64,000 nucleotides of DNA from positions 1,000,001 to 1,064,000 of the forward strand of contig NZ_UHIA01000004.1 of the NCBI RefSeq assembly GCF_900460215.1. Reading direction: 5' to 3'. Origin of the DNA: Suttonella indologenes (lineage in GTDB: Bacteria; Pseudomonadota; Gammaproteobacteria; Cardiobacteriales; Cardiobacteriaceae). The notes beneath the pieces are model-generated. The model saw only the letters and a list, made by a program, of their open reading frames with translations, did no database searches and had not been told where the DNA came from. This document shows positions 50,671 through 59,598 of this stretch, one piece after another; positions within the stretch are counted from its first letter, which is position 1; each line of letters begins with the position of its first letter. The translations under genes and the position numbers were made by a program.

Positions 50671-50794
50671 GACTGATTAAGGCAAAAGTAGGGAATAAGG
50701 GCACCAGCGCCGCCAGATAATAATGGCGGCTTTGTGCCAGCAATTGAATGATAATGACGCTGATAGCGCCGATGGCGGCTTTAATCCAAAGCAT
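50621..50794 (-). pseudogene. Truncated GlpM-family membrane protein
   Basis: Starts one base after the dapE stop: MLWIKAAIGAISVIIIQLLA followed by RHYYLAALVPLFPTFALISHYI, the N-terminal half of the GlpM/YdgC-type family (about 110 residues). After about 48 residues the frame enters the antisense of the DUF1287 remnant and stops at 50621. Without its last two helices it is probably non-functional. Confidence 0.7.
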
Positions 50795-51940
50795 TTATGC
50801 CGCCCACAGATGCTGTACGCAGTCGCGGTACACTGCTGCCATCAGCGCTAAATCCGCCAGCAGCACATGCTCGTCAATTTGATGAATGCTGGCATTGAGG
50901 GTGCCGAATTCCACCGTATCCGCGCCGTATTGCGCCATAAAGCGGGCATCGGAGGTGCCGCCGGCGGTGTTAAAGACGATGTCGCGTCCGCAATGTTTCC
51001 GCACGGCTTTACTCAGAGCTTGGAGGAGTTTTTGATTGGCGGTGGAAAAGGGCAGTCCGGAGAGTTTCCAGTCAAATGCTGCGCTCAGCTGTTTTTCCGC
51101 GCAGATGCGGCGGACCAATGTTTCCACGCGCGTTTTGATGCCGGCTTCCGTTTGCTCGGTATTAAAGCGCCAATTGAGCAGCGCGGTGGCGGTTTGCGGA
51201 ACGACGTTTTCCGCGCCGGTGCCGGCAATCAGATTGCTGAATTGGCAGGAGGTAGGTGGAAAATGCGCATTGCCTCTGTCCCATTCAATGGCGGCGATTT
51301 CCGCAATGATGTGTCCTAAGCCGTGGATGGGATTACAAATGTTTTCGGGGTAGGCGACATGACCTTGCTTGCCGCTAATCTGCAATTTGAGATTGAGCGA
51401 GCCGCGCCGTCCGTTGCGGGCAAAATCGCCGAGCGCGTCTTTAGCGGTCGGTTCGCCGACAATCGCATAATCTATGTGTATGCCTTCGGCTTGCAATAGG
51501 GGGAGCACGGCTTGGATACCGTGCGTTGCGGCGGCTTCTTCGTCGCTGGTCAGCAGCAGAGACAGCGTGCCTTGATGCTGCGGATGGCTTTGAATCAGTT
51601 CGCGGTAGGCAAAGCTCATGGCGGCAACGCCCGCTTTCATATCCGCGCTGCCGCGTCCATATAATTTGCCTTCGCGTATGCTGGGAGTAAACGGCGGACT
51701 GCTCCAGTCGCTTTCATTGCCTGCCGGTACGACGTCCGTGTGTCCCACAAAGCAGATATGCGGCGCGCCTTGTCCGTGCGTGATGAATAAATTGTCCGTG
51801 TCTTCAATGCGGATGAGGCGGATGCGGGCGGGCGTGTCGCGTAAAAAATCGCTGATGAGCGACATGCAGCCGGCATCATTCGGGCTGATCGAAGGACGGC
51901 TGACCAATGCCGCAAGTAAATCTTGAATGGCGGTTTGCAT
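50795..51940 (-). CDS. dapE: Succinyl-diaminopimelate desuccinylase
   Basis: 381 residues, M20 metallopeptidase fold. Zinc ligands in ICFVGHTDVVPAG, the GRGSADMKAG Asp, SDEEAAA Glu, IVGEPTA, and the C-terminal FNTAGGTSDARFMA and IHQIDEHV motifs. Makes L,L-diaminopimelate for lysine and murein. Divergent from the amino-acid ABC operon; a truncated GlpM gene follows directly. Confidence 0.98.
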   Translation of the reverse strand: MQTAIQDLLAALVSRPSISPNDAGCMSLISDFLRDTPARIRLIRIEDTDNLFITHGQGAPHICFVGHTDVVPAGNESDWSSPPFTPSIREGKLYGRGSADMKAGVAAMSFAYRELIQSHPQHQGTLSLLLTSDEEAAATHGIQAVLPLLQAEGIHIDYAIVGEPTAKDALGDFARNGRRGSLNLKLQISGKQGHVAYPENICNPIHGLGHIIAEIAAIEWDRGNAHFPPTSCQFSNLIAGTGAENVVPQTATALLNWRFNTEQTEAGIKTRVETLVRRICAEKQLSAAFDWKLSGLPFSTANQKLLQALSKAVRKHCGRDIVFNTAGGTSDARFMAQYGADTVEFGTLNASIHQIDEHVLLADLALMAAVYRDCVQHLWAA

Positions 51941-52011
51941 AGCGGTTCTCGGAAAAAAAGCGCAGTATAAGCGATAGTGATTGCCAAGATAACATTGTCT
52001 GCGTTTTTTGC

Positions 52012-52039
52012 TTTACAGGCGGCAAGCAGCGTGTACAAT
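52012..52039 (+). promoter_or_regulatory. Promoter of the polar amino-acid ABC operon
   Basis: TTTACA (52012-52017), 16-bp spacer, TACAAT (52034-52039). Start codon is 30 bp on. Confidence 0.5.
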
Positions 52040-52069
52040 AAATCGCTTTCTACGGTCTAGGGCATTTCA

Positions 52070-52846
52070 TTGACAGCGATTCCCGCGCTTGAGGCGCGTA
52101 ATATTCACAAATCTTTCGGCAGCCATGAGGTGCTCAAAGGCATTTCTTTGACCGCGCATAAAGGCGATGTGGTATCTATTTTAGGTTCTTCGGGTTCGGG
52201 CAAAAGCACTTTTCTGCGTTGTCTGAATTTCTTGGAAATGCCTAATAGCGGCGAGATTATTGTCGCCGGCGAAGATATTCAGATTAAGACGGATCGCAAA
52301 GGCGAGCGTTTGGCGGTATCGGAAAAACAAATCCAGCGTCTGCGCAGCCGCTTAACGATGGTTTTTCAAAGTTTCAATCTGTGGGCGCATATGACGGTGC
52401 TGCAAAATGTGATCGAAGCGCCGATGCTGGTGCTCAAACTCTCGAAAGCAGAAGCCGTCGCTCGCGCCGAAGCCCTCTTGCATAAAGTGGGCTTGTACGA
52501 AAGACGGCATTATTATCCGGCGCAATTATCCGGCGGGCAGCAGCAGCGCGTTGCCATTGCCCGCGCCTTGGCGATGGAGCCTGATGCCCTGCTTTTTGAC
52601 GAGCCGACTTCTGCGCTCGACCCCGAATTGGTCGGCGATGTGTTAAAGCTCATGCAGGAATTGGCGGCAGAAGGGCGCACGATGATAGTAGTCACGCATG
52701 AAATGGGATTTGCGCGCGAAGTGTCTAATCATGTGATGTTTTTGCATCAAGGGCAGATTGAAGAAGAAGGCACGCCTGACAAAATCTTTTATCATAGCGA
52801 TTCGGAGCGCGTTCGCCAGTTTTTGTCCAACTCATTAAAAGGCTAG
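52070..52846 (+). CDS. Polar amino-acid ABC transporter ATPase (HisP/ArtP type)
   Basis: 258 residues from a TTG start (no ATG is available before the conserved LEARNIHKSFGSHEVLKGIS; AGGG lies 8-10 bp upstream). Walker A GSSGSGKST, Q-loop MVFQSFNLWAHMT, signature LSGGQQQRVAIARAL, Walker B ALLFDEPTSALDP and the H-switch VTHEMGFA. First gene of a five-gene histidine/lysine/arginine-type uptake operon. Confidence 0.93.
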   Translation: MTAIPALEARNIHKSFGSHEVLKGISLTAHKGDVVSILGSSGSGKSTFLRCLNFLEMPNSGEIIVAGEDIQIKTDRKGERLAVSEKQIQRLRSRLTMVFQSFNLWAHMTVLQNVIEAPMLVLKLSKAEAVARAEALLHKVGLYERRHYYPAQLSGGQQQRVAIARALAMEPDALLFDEPTSALDPELVGDVLKLMQELAAEGRTMIVVTHEMGFAREVSNHVMFLHQGQIEEEGTPDKIFYHSDSERVRQFLSNSLKG

Positions 52847-52854
52847 AGGTAATT

Positions 52855-53613
52855 ATGAAAAAATTATTGATGACATTCTGCATGGCAGCGACATTGCCCG
52901 TCATGGCAAAACCTTTAATTGTCGCCACCGACGGCGCCTATCCGCCGTTTTCGGAAATCGACAGCAACGGCAATATGTTCGGCTTTGATATCGATATTGC
53001 CAAGGCTTTATGTGCGGAAATGCAGCGCGAATGCGAGTTTAAGCAAATTGACTGGGAAGGGCTGATTCCCGCTTTGAATAATGAGCAAATCGATGCGATT
53101 ATCGCCTCTATGAATGCCAATGACGAACGCCGTCAAGTCATTGAGTTTACAGAACCTTATTATCACAACCCCGGTATTTTCGTGCGCCTGAAAGGCAGCG
53201 ACGTCGAAATGACGGAAACCGGCTTGAAAGGCAAAACCATCGGCGTGTTATCCGCTTCCGTATTTGATAGCTATGCCACCGATCATTTTGCTAAATGGGC
53301 GAAAATCGACCGCTATACCACGCAGGACGATGCCAATTTAGATGCTAAAAAAGGCGTGGTAGATGTTTTGTTTGCCGATAAAATCGTCTTACAAGACGGC
53401 TTTTTAGATCGTGAAATCGGTACCGGATTCGAGCAGTTCGGCGAGGAAATCAATGAACCCGCCTATTTCGGCGAAGGGGTTTCTATCGGCGTGCGTAAAG
53501 CAGACGAAGCATTGCGCCAATCCTTTAATCAAGCCTTGAAAAATATCCGTGCCAACGGCGAGTATAAAAAAGTCAATGACAAATACTTCAGCTACGATAT
53601 TTACGGCAAATAA
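52855..53613 (+). CDS. Amino-acid ABC transporter substrate-binding protein 1
   Basis: 252 residues. Signal peptide MKKLLMTFCMAATLPVMA, then a family 3 solute-binding protein (VATDGAYPPFSEIDSNGNMF, GFDIDIAKALCAEMQ, IDAIIASMNANDERRQVIEFT). LAO/HisJ-like residues suggest a basic or polar amino acid ligand. The permease starts at the base of its stop codon (1-bp overlap). Confidence 0.93.
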   Translation: MKKLLMTFCMAATLPVMAKPLIVATDGAYPPFSEIDSNGNMFGFDIDIAKALCAEMQRECEFKQIDWEGLIPALNNEQIDAIIASMNANDERRQVIEFTEPYYHNPGIFVRLKGSDVEMTETGLKGKTIGVLSASVFDSYATDHFAKWAKIDRYTTQDDANLDAKKGVVDVLFADKIVLQDGFLDREIGTGFEQFGEEINEPAYFGEGVSIGVRKADEALRQSFNQALKNIRANGEYKKVNDKYFSYDIYGK

Positions 53614-54350
53614 TGGATAAAGACTTTTCAGTCCTTTGGCGTTATCAAGACCGTATCTTTGAGGGCGCAAAGATAACGCTTGAGCTTTCTTTGCTCGGGC
53701 TTATCTTGGCACTTGTAATCGGTTTGATTGCCTGTTTTGCCAAAATATCGCGCAGATCGTGGCTGAGCATGCCGGCGACGGTCTATACCACCGTATTGCG
53801 CGGCATTCCCGATTTGGTGCAATTATTCCTGTTTTTCTATGGTTTGCAGCGGCTATTGCTGATTTTTCGCAAAACCGATACCGCCCGCTTTTTGGGACTG
53901 CAAGACCTCGCCTTGAATAATTTTTCCACCGCCGTGATTACCATCGGCTTGATGTTCGGCGCTTATATGGCGGAAACCTTCCGCGGTGCCTATCTGGCAA
54001 TTCCCAAAGGACAGATTGAAGCGGCAAAAGCCTACGGCTTGTCGCCTTGGCAAACTTTTCGCCGCATCAGTTTCCCGCAAATGCTGCGTTACGCCTTACC
54101 GGGCATTTCCAATAATTGGCTGGTCTTGATGAAAACCACCGCCTTAGTGTCTCTAGTGCAAGTGGATGATTTGACGAAGGTCATCAAAGAAGCGGCGACC
54201 AGCAATCCTATGATTAAATCGGATTTTGTACTGCGCCTTGCCATGTATATGATCGGCGCATTGGGCTATCTATTTTTTACGACGATTTCCCTTATGATTG
54301 TATTCGCCTTAAAACGACATTTTTCTAAAGGCTTTGCGACGGTGTCTTAA
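53613..54350 (+). CDS. Amino-acid ABC transporter permease 1 (HisQ/ArtQ type)
   Basis: 245 residues, about five membrane helices. ITLELSLLGLILALVIGLI, the permease EAA loop EAAKAYGLSPWQTFRRISFPQM and the LLFFYG-type helix match HisQ/ArtQ. Overlaps permease 2 by one base. Confidence 0.93.
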   Translation: MDKDFSVLWRYQDRIFEGAKITLELSLLGLILALVIGLIACFAKISRRSWLSMPATVYTTVLRGIPDLVQLFLFFYGLQRLLLIFRKTDTARFLGLQDLALNNFSTAVITIGLMFGAYMAETFRGAYLAIPKGQIEAAKAYGLSPWQTFRRISFPQMLRYALPGISNNWLVLMKTTALVSLVQVDDLTKVIKEAATSNPMIKSDFVLRLAMYMIGALGYLFFTTISLMIVFALKRHFSKGFATVS

Positions 54351-55090
54351 TGCGTGATGAAAGTTTTTGGGAATATCTGATTCGTTTTTTCAGCCAATAC
54401 GGCGGCGATATTTGGAAAGGCACGCTCAATACCCTGTGGCTGGTGCCTACCTCTCTATTGATTGGACTATGTTTGGCCATTCCTTTAGGCATGCTGATGG
54501 CATCGCGCCTGTCCTTTGTGTTGCGCCTGCCCGCCTTAACTTTCAGCTATATCTTTCGCGGCACGCCGATGCTGATTCAGCTTTATTTAATTTATTTCGC
54601 ATTAGGCTTATGGATTTCAGAAATCACGAATTTATCGCAGTTTATGCAGGATTTATTGCGCAATAAAATGTTTTGGGCGATTTTAACGCTGGCATTAAAT
54701 ACCGCCGCCTATACTTCCGAAATCGTGCGCGGGGCTATCGAAACCGCGCCGCTGGGGGAAATCGAAGCGGCGAAATCTTTCGGCATGAGCAAAGCGCAAA
54801 TCGCCAGACGCATTATCTTGCCCGGCGCCTTGCGCCGCGCCTTGCCGGCGTACAGCAATGAAGTGATTTTCATGCTGCACGGTTCGGCAATCGTCTCGAC
54901 CATCGCCATTATGGATTTGACGCAGGCGGTACGCAGCGCCTATGGCAAAACCTACGAACCTTATCTCGCCTTTACTACAGCAGCCGTCATTTATCTTTTG
55001 ATTACGCTATGTATTTTTGTGTTATTTAAATTGTTAGAAAAGCGAATTTATCGCCATTTACAACCTATCCAAGAAAGGGGAAGAAAATGA
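54350..55090 (+). CDS. Amino-acid ABC transporter permease 2 (HisM/ArtM type)
   Basis: 246 residues with the LNTLWLVPTSLLIGL helix, FRGTPMLIQLYLIYFALGL and the EAA loop EIEAAKSFGMSKAQIARRII. Forms the membrane heterodimer with permease 1. Overlaps the second binding-protein gene by 4 nt. Confidence 0.93.
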   Translation: MRDESFWEYLIRFFSQYGGDIWKGTLNTLWLVPTSLLIGLCLAIPLGMLMASRLSFVLRLPALTFSYIFRGTPMLIQLYLIYFALGLWISEITNLSQFMQDLLRNKMFWAILTLALNTAAYTSEIVRGAIETAPLGEIEAAKSFGMSKAQIARRIILPGALRRALPAYSNEVIFMLHGSAIVSTIAIMDLTQAVRSAYGKTYEPYLAFTTAAVIYLLITLCIFVLFKLLEKRIYRHLQPIQERGRK

Positions 55091-55857
55091 AAAAACTCTT
55101 AATTGCCGCTTTAATCTTCGCAAGCGCCGTTTCGGCACAGGCGCAAACCTTGCGCATCGGCATCGAAGGCGCTTATCCGCCGTTTTCTGCAGTCAATGAA
55201 AGCAATGAATTAATCGGCTTTGATGTCGATATCGCCAAAGCCTTATGCAAGGAAATGCAGACAGAATGCGAGTTGGTAAAAATGGATTGGGACAGCATTA
55301 TACCTTCATTGTTGAACGAGCGGATTGACTTTGCCGTCGCTTCGATGTCGGCAACCGAAGAACGGAAAAAAACCGTCGATTTCACAGACAAATATTATTC
55401 TAATAACGGGCAATTGGCGCTTGCCGCCGCACAAGCGGAAGCCATCACGCAAGAGAATTTAATGGAATATTTGAAAGGCAAAAAAATCGGCGTGCAAACC
55501 TCGACCATTCACGACTATTACGCCACTGCGAAATTTGCCCAAGTCGTATCTTCCATTGAGCGTTACAATACGCAAGACGAAGTAAATTTAGACCTTGTGG
55601 CAGGGCGCGTAGATGCCACTTTAGCCGATCAGACCGCATTATCTTCGGGCTTTTTGAAAACAGAGATGGGAAAAGGCATTGCATTCGCCGAACCTTTGTT
55701 TAATGATCCGGAATTTTACGGCGAAGGGGTTTCCATTCCCGTGCGCAAAGGCGATGAAGCATTGCGCCAGCGTTTAAATGCGGCGATTAAAGGTATTCGC
55801 GACAATGGGGAATATCAAAAAATCAACCAGCAATATTTTGATTTCGATATTTATTAA
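55087..55857 (+). CDS. Amino-acid ABC transporter substrate-binding protein 2
   Basis: 256 residues. Signal MKKLLIAALIFASAVSAQA, then family 3 binding domain (IGIEGAYPPFSAVNESNELI, GFDVDIAKALCKEMQTECEL, VASMSATEERKKTVDFTDKY). Clearly paralogous to binding protein 1 but with different ligand-loop residues, so the single permease probably serves two substrates or affinities. Confidence 0.93.
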   Translation: MKKLLIAALIFASAVSAQAQTLRIGIEGAYPPFSAVNESNELIGFDVDIAKALCKEMQTECELVKMDWDSIIPSLLNERIDFAVASMSATEERKKTVDFTDKYYSNNGQLALAAAQAEAITQENLMEYLKGKKIGVQTSTIHDYYATAKFAQVVSSIERYNTQDEVNLDLVAGRVDATLADQTALSSGFLKTEMGKGIAFAEPLFNDPEFYGEGVSIPVRKGDEALRQRLNAAIKGIRDNGEYQKINQQYFDFDIY

Positions 55858-55870
55858 AAATCTTTTGAAA

Positions 55871-55904
55871 AAGCTGCCTGTTTAACAGGCAGCTTTTGTT
55901 TTTT
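55871..55904 (+). terminator. Terminator of the amino-acid ABC operon
   Basis: Perfect 10-bp stem AAGCTGCCTG (55871-55880) / CAGGCAGCTT (55886-55895) with loop TTTAA and a TTGTTTTTT tail. Confidence 0.9.
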
Positions 55905-56015
55905 ATTAATGACAAAATCTTCTGCTACTTACTATCACGGTATGGATATGCTGCGTGCCGTGCTGATGATTGTCGGTGTATTTTGGCATGCGGTGTCGGT
56001 AATTTTGCCGCAATT

Positions 56016-56108
56016 TATAGTCTCTTAACTTCAAAATGAGATTATTCTAAGCGCTTCTCCTGACAAAATGTGTATCTCTAAGTCTCATTTTGAAGTTAAG
56101 GTACTATA
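56016..56108. repeat. R2-like TA-flanked MITE inserted in the acyltransferase gene
   Basis: 93 bp bounded by TATAGTCTCTTAACTTC and GAAGTTAAGGTACTATA; inverted ends CTTAACTTCAAAATGAGA / TCTCATTTTGAAGTTAAG. Same design as R2 but different internal and arm sequence. Confidence 0.8.
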
Positions 56109-56710
56109 CTTTTGTTTATTCCAGCGTTCATCATAAAAGCTTTGCGATTTTTGCGCTCGTCTATCCGAGCATATTTTCCGCATGGAAACTTTTTTCCTCG
56201 TCTCAGGATTTTTAGCCTGCATGATTCGCAGCCGCAAGGGCAAAAAGGTATTTTTTCAAGCAAGAATTAAGCGCGTTTTGCTGCCTTTATTATTGGGCTG
56301 CTTTGGCGGCAATCTGTTATTGCAAATATTCGGCGCTTATTATATGGATTTTGCTTGGAAAAATTTTGATTTATGACGCATGATCATGCACGGCTGGTTT
56401 TTGATTACGCTTTTTGTTTGCGCCTGTTTGGACATGCTGATTCCTGAAAAAATTTATTTCAGCGCATGGTGGAAACAGTTTCTCATTATGTTGTTAATTG
56501 CTACGGCAGTCTATCCTCTTGCGCTGTATTTAAATGGCAAATATTGGCATTTCTTCGGCTCGATTGACGGCAATTTATTTAATTTTTTCATCGTTAATAC
56601 CTTACAATTTTTTCCTTTTTATTATTGCGGCGCTTTGCTTTATGCGCGGCGCGAGTTCTTGCATCGCATCACTAAGAAACAGATTGCCATATTGCTGATA
56701 ATTACAATGC

Positions 56711-56818
56711 TATAGACGGAGAAGTGAAAAAGTAGTACAAGGCGGCGAGCCGCAGACAGTACAGATAGTACGGCAAGGCGAGCCAACGCCGTAATACTTT
56801 TTCAATTCTTCGACTATA
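56711..56818. repeat. R1 element inserted in the acyltransferase gene (inverted copy)
   Basis: 108 bp from TATAGACGGAGAAGTG to CAATTCTTCGACTATA, reverse complement of the copy at 34236-34343. Deleting it while keeping one TA joins ITML to SFIIDYLLGL in frame. Confidence 0.85.
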
Positions 56819-57235
56819 AGTTTTATCATCGATTATCTACTTGGGCTTAAATTCATCAAACTGCAAGATTATCTTCCGGCATTCGGCGGCTTTACCTATC
56901 GTCTATTGCATGCCTGTTCCTCAGGTGGTGTGACTTTTCTCTTATTCTATTATTGCTATCATCTGCAATATCAGAGCGGTACAGTGATTTGCTATCTGAT
57001 TCAGTCGGCGATTGTGATTATGATTGCCTGGCTTTTGGATAGTGCGAATTTCTCGGCAGGGCAATATTATGCGGCGATAAGTCTGTTTACTTTATTATTG
57101 AGTTTCGCTCTATATGAAATCATTCGCCGCTTTGTGTGGACGCGTTTGATCTTCGGCTTGAAATAAGCCGACAAATTCGTGAAATCAAAGGCTGTAAACG
57201 GCGCTTTGTTCGGCAATTATTTTATGATGATTTAT

Positions 57236-57312
57236 AGTCGGAGAAGTGTAAACTCTTGCAATTCAGGGCAATACACAAGGGGTGTTTTATGTGTCCTTCT
57301 GAGGGTTGAAAC
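57236..57312. repeat. Chimeric R1/R3 repeat remnant upstream of the 4.5S RNA gene
   Basis: Begins TATAGTCGGAGAAGTGTAAA like an R1 end, then continues CAATTCAGGGCAATACAC...TTTTATGTGTCC...GGTTGAAACAT like R3 with a decayed main hairpin. Confidence 0.6.
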
Positions 57313-57317
57313 ATTGC

Positions 57318-57345
57318 TTGCATTTTAACAGGCAGCCGCTATAAT
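57318..57345 (+). promoter_or_regulatory. Promoter of the 4.5S RNA gene
   Basis: TTGCAT (57318-57323), 16-bp spacer, TATAAT (57340-57345); start expected near 57351. Confidence 0.75.
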
Positions 57346-57350
57346 GCGCG

Positions 57351-57458
57351 TCTGGTCTACATTGGTACCTCGCAACAATAAGCCGCGAACCCCGCCAGGT
57401 CCGGAAGGAAGCAACGGTAGTGGTGATCTTGGGTGCCGAGGAGCGCTGGTGTAGACCT
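57351..57458 (+). ncRNA. ffs: 4.5S RNA of the signal recognition particle (small bacterial type)
   Basis: About 108 nt. The conserved apical domain GCCAGGTCCGGAAGGAAGCA is present at 57394-57413 (internal loops plus GGAA tetraloop that bind Ffh), and the ends pair (GGTCTAC 57354-57360 with GTAGACC 57451-57457). The U-tract TTTTTCTTTTTT follows. It binds Ffh to target membrane proteins co-translationally. Located just before dnaX, as in many gammaproteobacteria. Confidence 0.95.
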
Positions 57459-57482
57459 TTTTCTTTTTTAGCTGACGGTCTT

Positions 57483-59261
57483 ATGCATCAAGTATTAGCC
57501 AGAAAGTGGCGCCCGAAAAATTTTCAAGAACTCGTAGGACAGCAGCATGTGACTCAGGCTTTGAGTTACGCCCTTGATCATCAGCATTTTCATCACGCTT
57601 ATTTATTTACAGGCACACGCGGCGTCGGCAAAACGACCATTGCCAGAATTTTCGCCAAATCAATTAATTGCTTAACTAACGGTATTTCTTCCCAACCCTG
57701 CGGAGAATGCGAGCATTGCCGCGAAATCGATGCGGGCAATTTTCCGGACTTAATCGAGGTGGATGCCGCTTCCCGCACGCAGGTGGATAATACGCGGCAA
57801 TTGCTTAACAGTGTGCCGTATATGCCGATTAAAGGGCGGTTCAAAGTATATTTGATTGATGAAGTGCATATGTTGTCTGACGGCAGCTTTAATGCTTTGC
57901 TCAAGACCTTGGAAGAGCCGCCGGAGCATGTGAAATTTATCCTTGCCACGACCGATCCGCAGAAAATCCCCGCTACCGTCATCTCGCGCTGTTTGCAATT
58001 TCAGCTTAAAAACATGAGTACGGCACAGATTGCCGCGCATTTGCAGCATATTTTGCAAAGCCAGCAAACGGCTTTTGAGACGGAAGCCTTGGGTATTCTG
58101 GCAGAGGCGGCGCAGGGCAGTATGCGCGATAGTCTGAGTTTATTAGATCAGGCGATTGCTTACGGACAGGGCAGGGTATTGACTCAAGATGTCGCCGCTT
58201 TGTTAGGTGCGGTGCCGGCGGTGCGCGTCAGGGCTTTATTTCGTCACTTGGCGGCGGGAAATGCACAGGCGTTGCGGCAGGAATATGCGGCTTTGGAAAG
58301 CTATGCGCCGGATTACAGCGATTTGCTGCGCCGCATTTTGCAGACCTTGCAATCCTTGACCATCGCACAATTGCAGGCGCAGCGTTTTGCCGACGAAGTG
58401 CATGCCGATATGGTGGATTTGGCGGCGCAATTGCCGCTTGAATTGGTGCAGTTGTGGTATCAAATCGCTACCGATGCTTGGCAGAGTCTGCCTTATCAAC
58501 CCGATGCCGCAATGGCGGTTGAAATGATGCTCTTGCGCATGCTGGCATTGCAGCCGGTCTTCCCCGAACAAGATTTGGCACAGGTGCGTCCGATTGATGA
58601 GGCGGCATTGCAGCCGTCCGCTGTGCCGGATTTGCATCATTTGGCAGAACAATTGCAGGAAGCGGCAGAACAGGAACAGAACGCACATACTGTTGCACCG
58701 GCTTTGCCCTCTGATGATAGAGAGGCGGTGCCGGTTTCTGAGGACAGTGTTTTTCATGAGTCGCAGGAGATGCCGCCTTGGGAAGAAGCAGTAGCATCTC
58801 CGGCGCAAGCCGCTTCGGATGAATCGGAGATGCCGCCGCGTATCAGCCGAGAATTATTGGAAGCCAGTATCAATGCCCCTGCCGTTTGGCAGCAGGTGGC
58901 GCAGGCTTTGCCTTTGGCAAATAGTTTTTTTGTCAAAGAAAATATGTATCCCGTCAGCTATGCCCATGGTCATTTGCAGATGGCGGCGGATGAGGCGGGC
59001 AAAGTTTGGGCAAGTGCGGCGCATTTGCAGCAATTGGCGCAGCAATTAAGCGCCGCTGTAGGGGAAAAAATCCAAGTTTCTCTCGCAGAACAAGCAGAAC
59101 AGCAAACCGTATTTCAGCATCGGCATGCGCAACTTCAGACGCAGGAACTGCAATTACGGGAAGAATTTCTTCAACACCCCGCCGTACAAGCCTTGGAAAA
59201 AGAATTTGATGCGCGAATTGATGAGAATTCAATTCGTTTTTTAGACAGTGAATCACATTAG
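57483..59261 (+). CDS. dnaX: DNA polymerase III subunit tau
   Basis: 592 residues from the ATG at 57483 (MHQVLARKWRPKNFQ); an in-frame extension into the 4.5S RNA is rejected. Clamp-loader AAA+ core: Walker A GTRGVGKTTIA, zinc cysteines CGECEHC, Walker B YLIDEVHML, sensor SRC in VISRCLQF. An acidic/Gln-rich linker (about 370-450) and a tau C-terminal domain follow. No A-AAA-AAG slippery site with hairpin is apparent at the E. coli position, so a separate gamma form is not evident. Confidence 0.96.
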   Translation: MHQVLARKWRPKNFQELVGQQHVTQALSYALDHQHFHHAYLFTGTRGVGKTTIARIFAKSINCLTNGISSQPCGECEHCREIDAGNFPDLIEVDAASRTQVDNTRQLLNSVPYMPIKGRFKVYLIDEVHMLSDGSFNALLKTLEEPPEHVKFILATTDPQKIPATVISRCLQFQLKNMSTAQIAAHLQHILQSQQTAFETEALGILAEAAQGSMRDSLSLLDQAIAYGQGRVLTQDVAALLGAVPAVRVRALFRHLAAGNAQALRQEYAALESYAPDYSDLLRRILQTLQSLTIAQLQAQRFADEVHADMVDLAAQLPLELVQLWYQIATDAWQSLPYQPDAAMAVEMMLLRMLALQPVFPEQDLAQVRPIDEAALQPSAVPDLHHLAEQLQEAAEQEQNAHTVAPALPSDDREAVPVSEDSVFHESQEMPPWEEAVASPAQAASDESEMPPRISRELLEASINAPAVWQQVAQALPLANSFFVKENMYPVSYAHGHLQMAADEAGKVWASAAHLQQLAQQLSAAVGEKIQVSLAEQAEQQTVFQHRHAQLQTQELQLREEFLQHPAVQALEKEFDARIDENSIRFLDSESH

Positions 59262-59270
59262 GAGTGAATG

Positions 59271-59597
59271 ATGTTAAAAGGTGGATTGGGCGGCATGATG
59301 AAAAAAGCTCAGGAAATGCAGGAAAATATGCAAAAAATGCAGGCTGAGCTGGTCAATAAGAAAGTGACGGGGCAAGCCGGCGGTGGCGCGGTCGAAGTGG
59401 AATTGAACGGTCATTACGGTTGCACGCGCGTACAGATTAGCGCCGAGGCGATGAATGAAGACAAAGAGATGTTAGAAGCGTTGTTTGCCGCCGCGGTAAA
59501 TAATGCGGCTGTGAAAGTGCAGGAAATGACGCAGTCGGAAATGAGCAAAGTTACCGCGGGCATAGGATTGCCGGCAGGTTTCAAACTACCGTTTTAA
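59271..59597 (+). CDS. ybaB: YbaB/EbfC family nucleoid-associated protein
   Basis: 108 residues from the ATG at 59271 (an ATG three bases earlier is too close to AGGAG). Helix GGLGGMMKKAQEMQENMQ and VEVELNGHYGCTRVQISAEA are typical. Dimeric DNA-binding protein; lies between dnaX and recR as usual. Confidence 0.95.
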   Translation: MLKGGLGGMMKKAQEMQENMQKMQAELVNKKVTGQAGGGAVEVELNGHYGCTRVQISAEAMNEDKEMLEALFAAAVNNAAVKVQEMTQSEMSKVTAGIGLPAGFKLPF

Positions 59598-59598
59598 G

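Larger units (their letters stand above)
55909..57166 (+). pseudogene. Acyltransferase-3 family gene (OpgC/MdoC-like), broken by two repeats, a stop and a frameshift
   Basis: Reads MTKSSATYYHGMDMLRAVL then VGVFWHAVSVILPQF; an R2-like repeat (56016-56108) interrupts. Removing it with one TA restores TFVYSSVHHKSFAIFALVYP. A frameshift near 56175 leads to METFFLVSGFLACM, an in-frame TGA follows at 56375, then MHGWFLITLFVCAC and more helices, an R1 repeat (56711-56818), and SFIIDYLLGLKFIKLQ to the end at 57166. The 'HA', 'FFLVSG' and multi-helix layout fit membrane acyltransferases that modify periplasmic glucans or O-antigens. Confidence 0.8.

Noticed and set aside
58600..58850. Programmed frameshift in dnaX making gamma
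   Set aside because: No A-AAA-AAG or comparable slippery run was seen in the linker region; A-runs elsewhere are not in a suitable frame or place.
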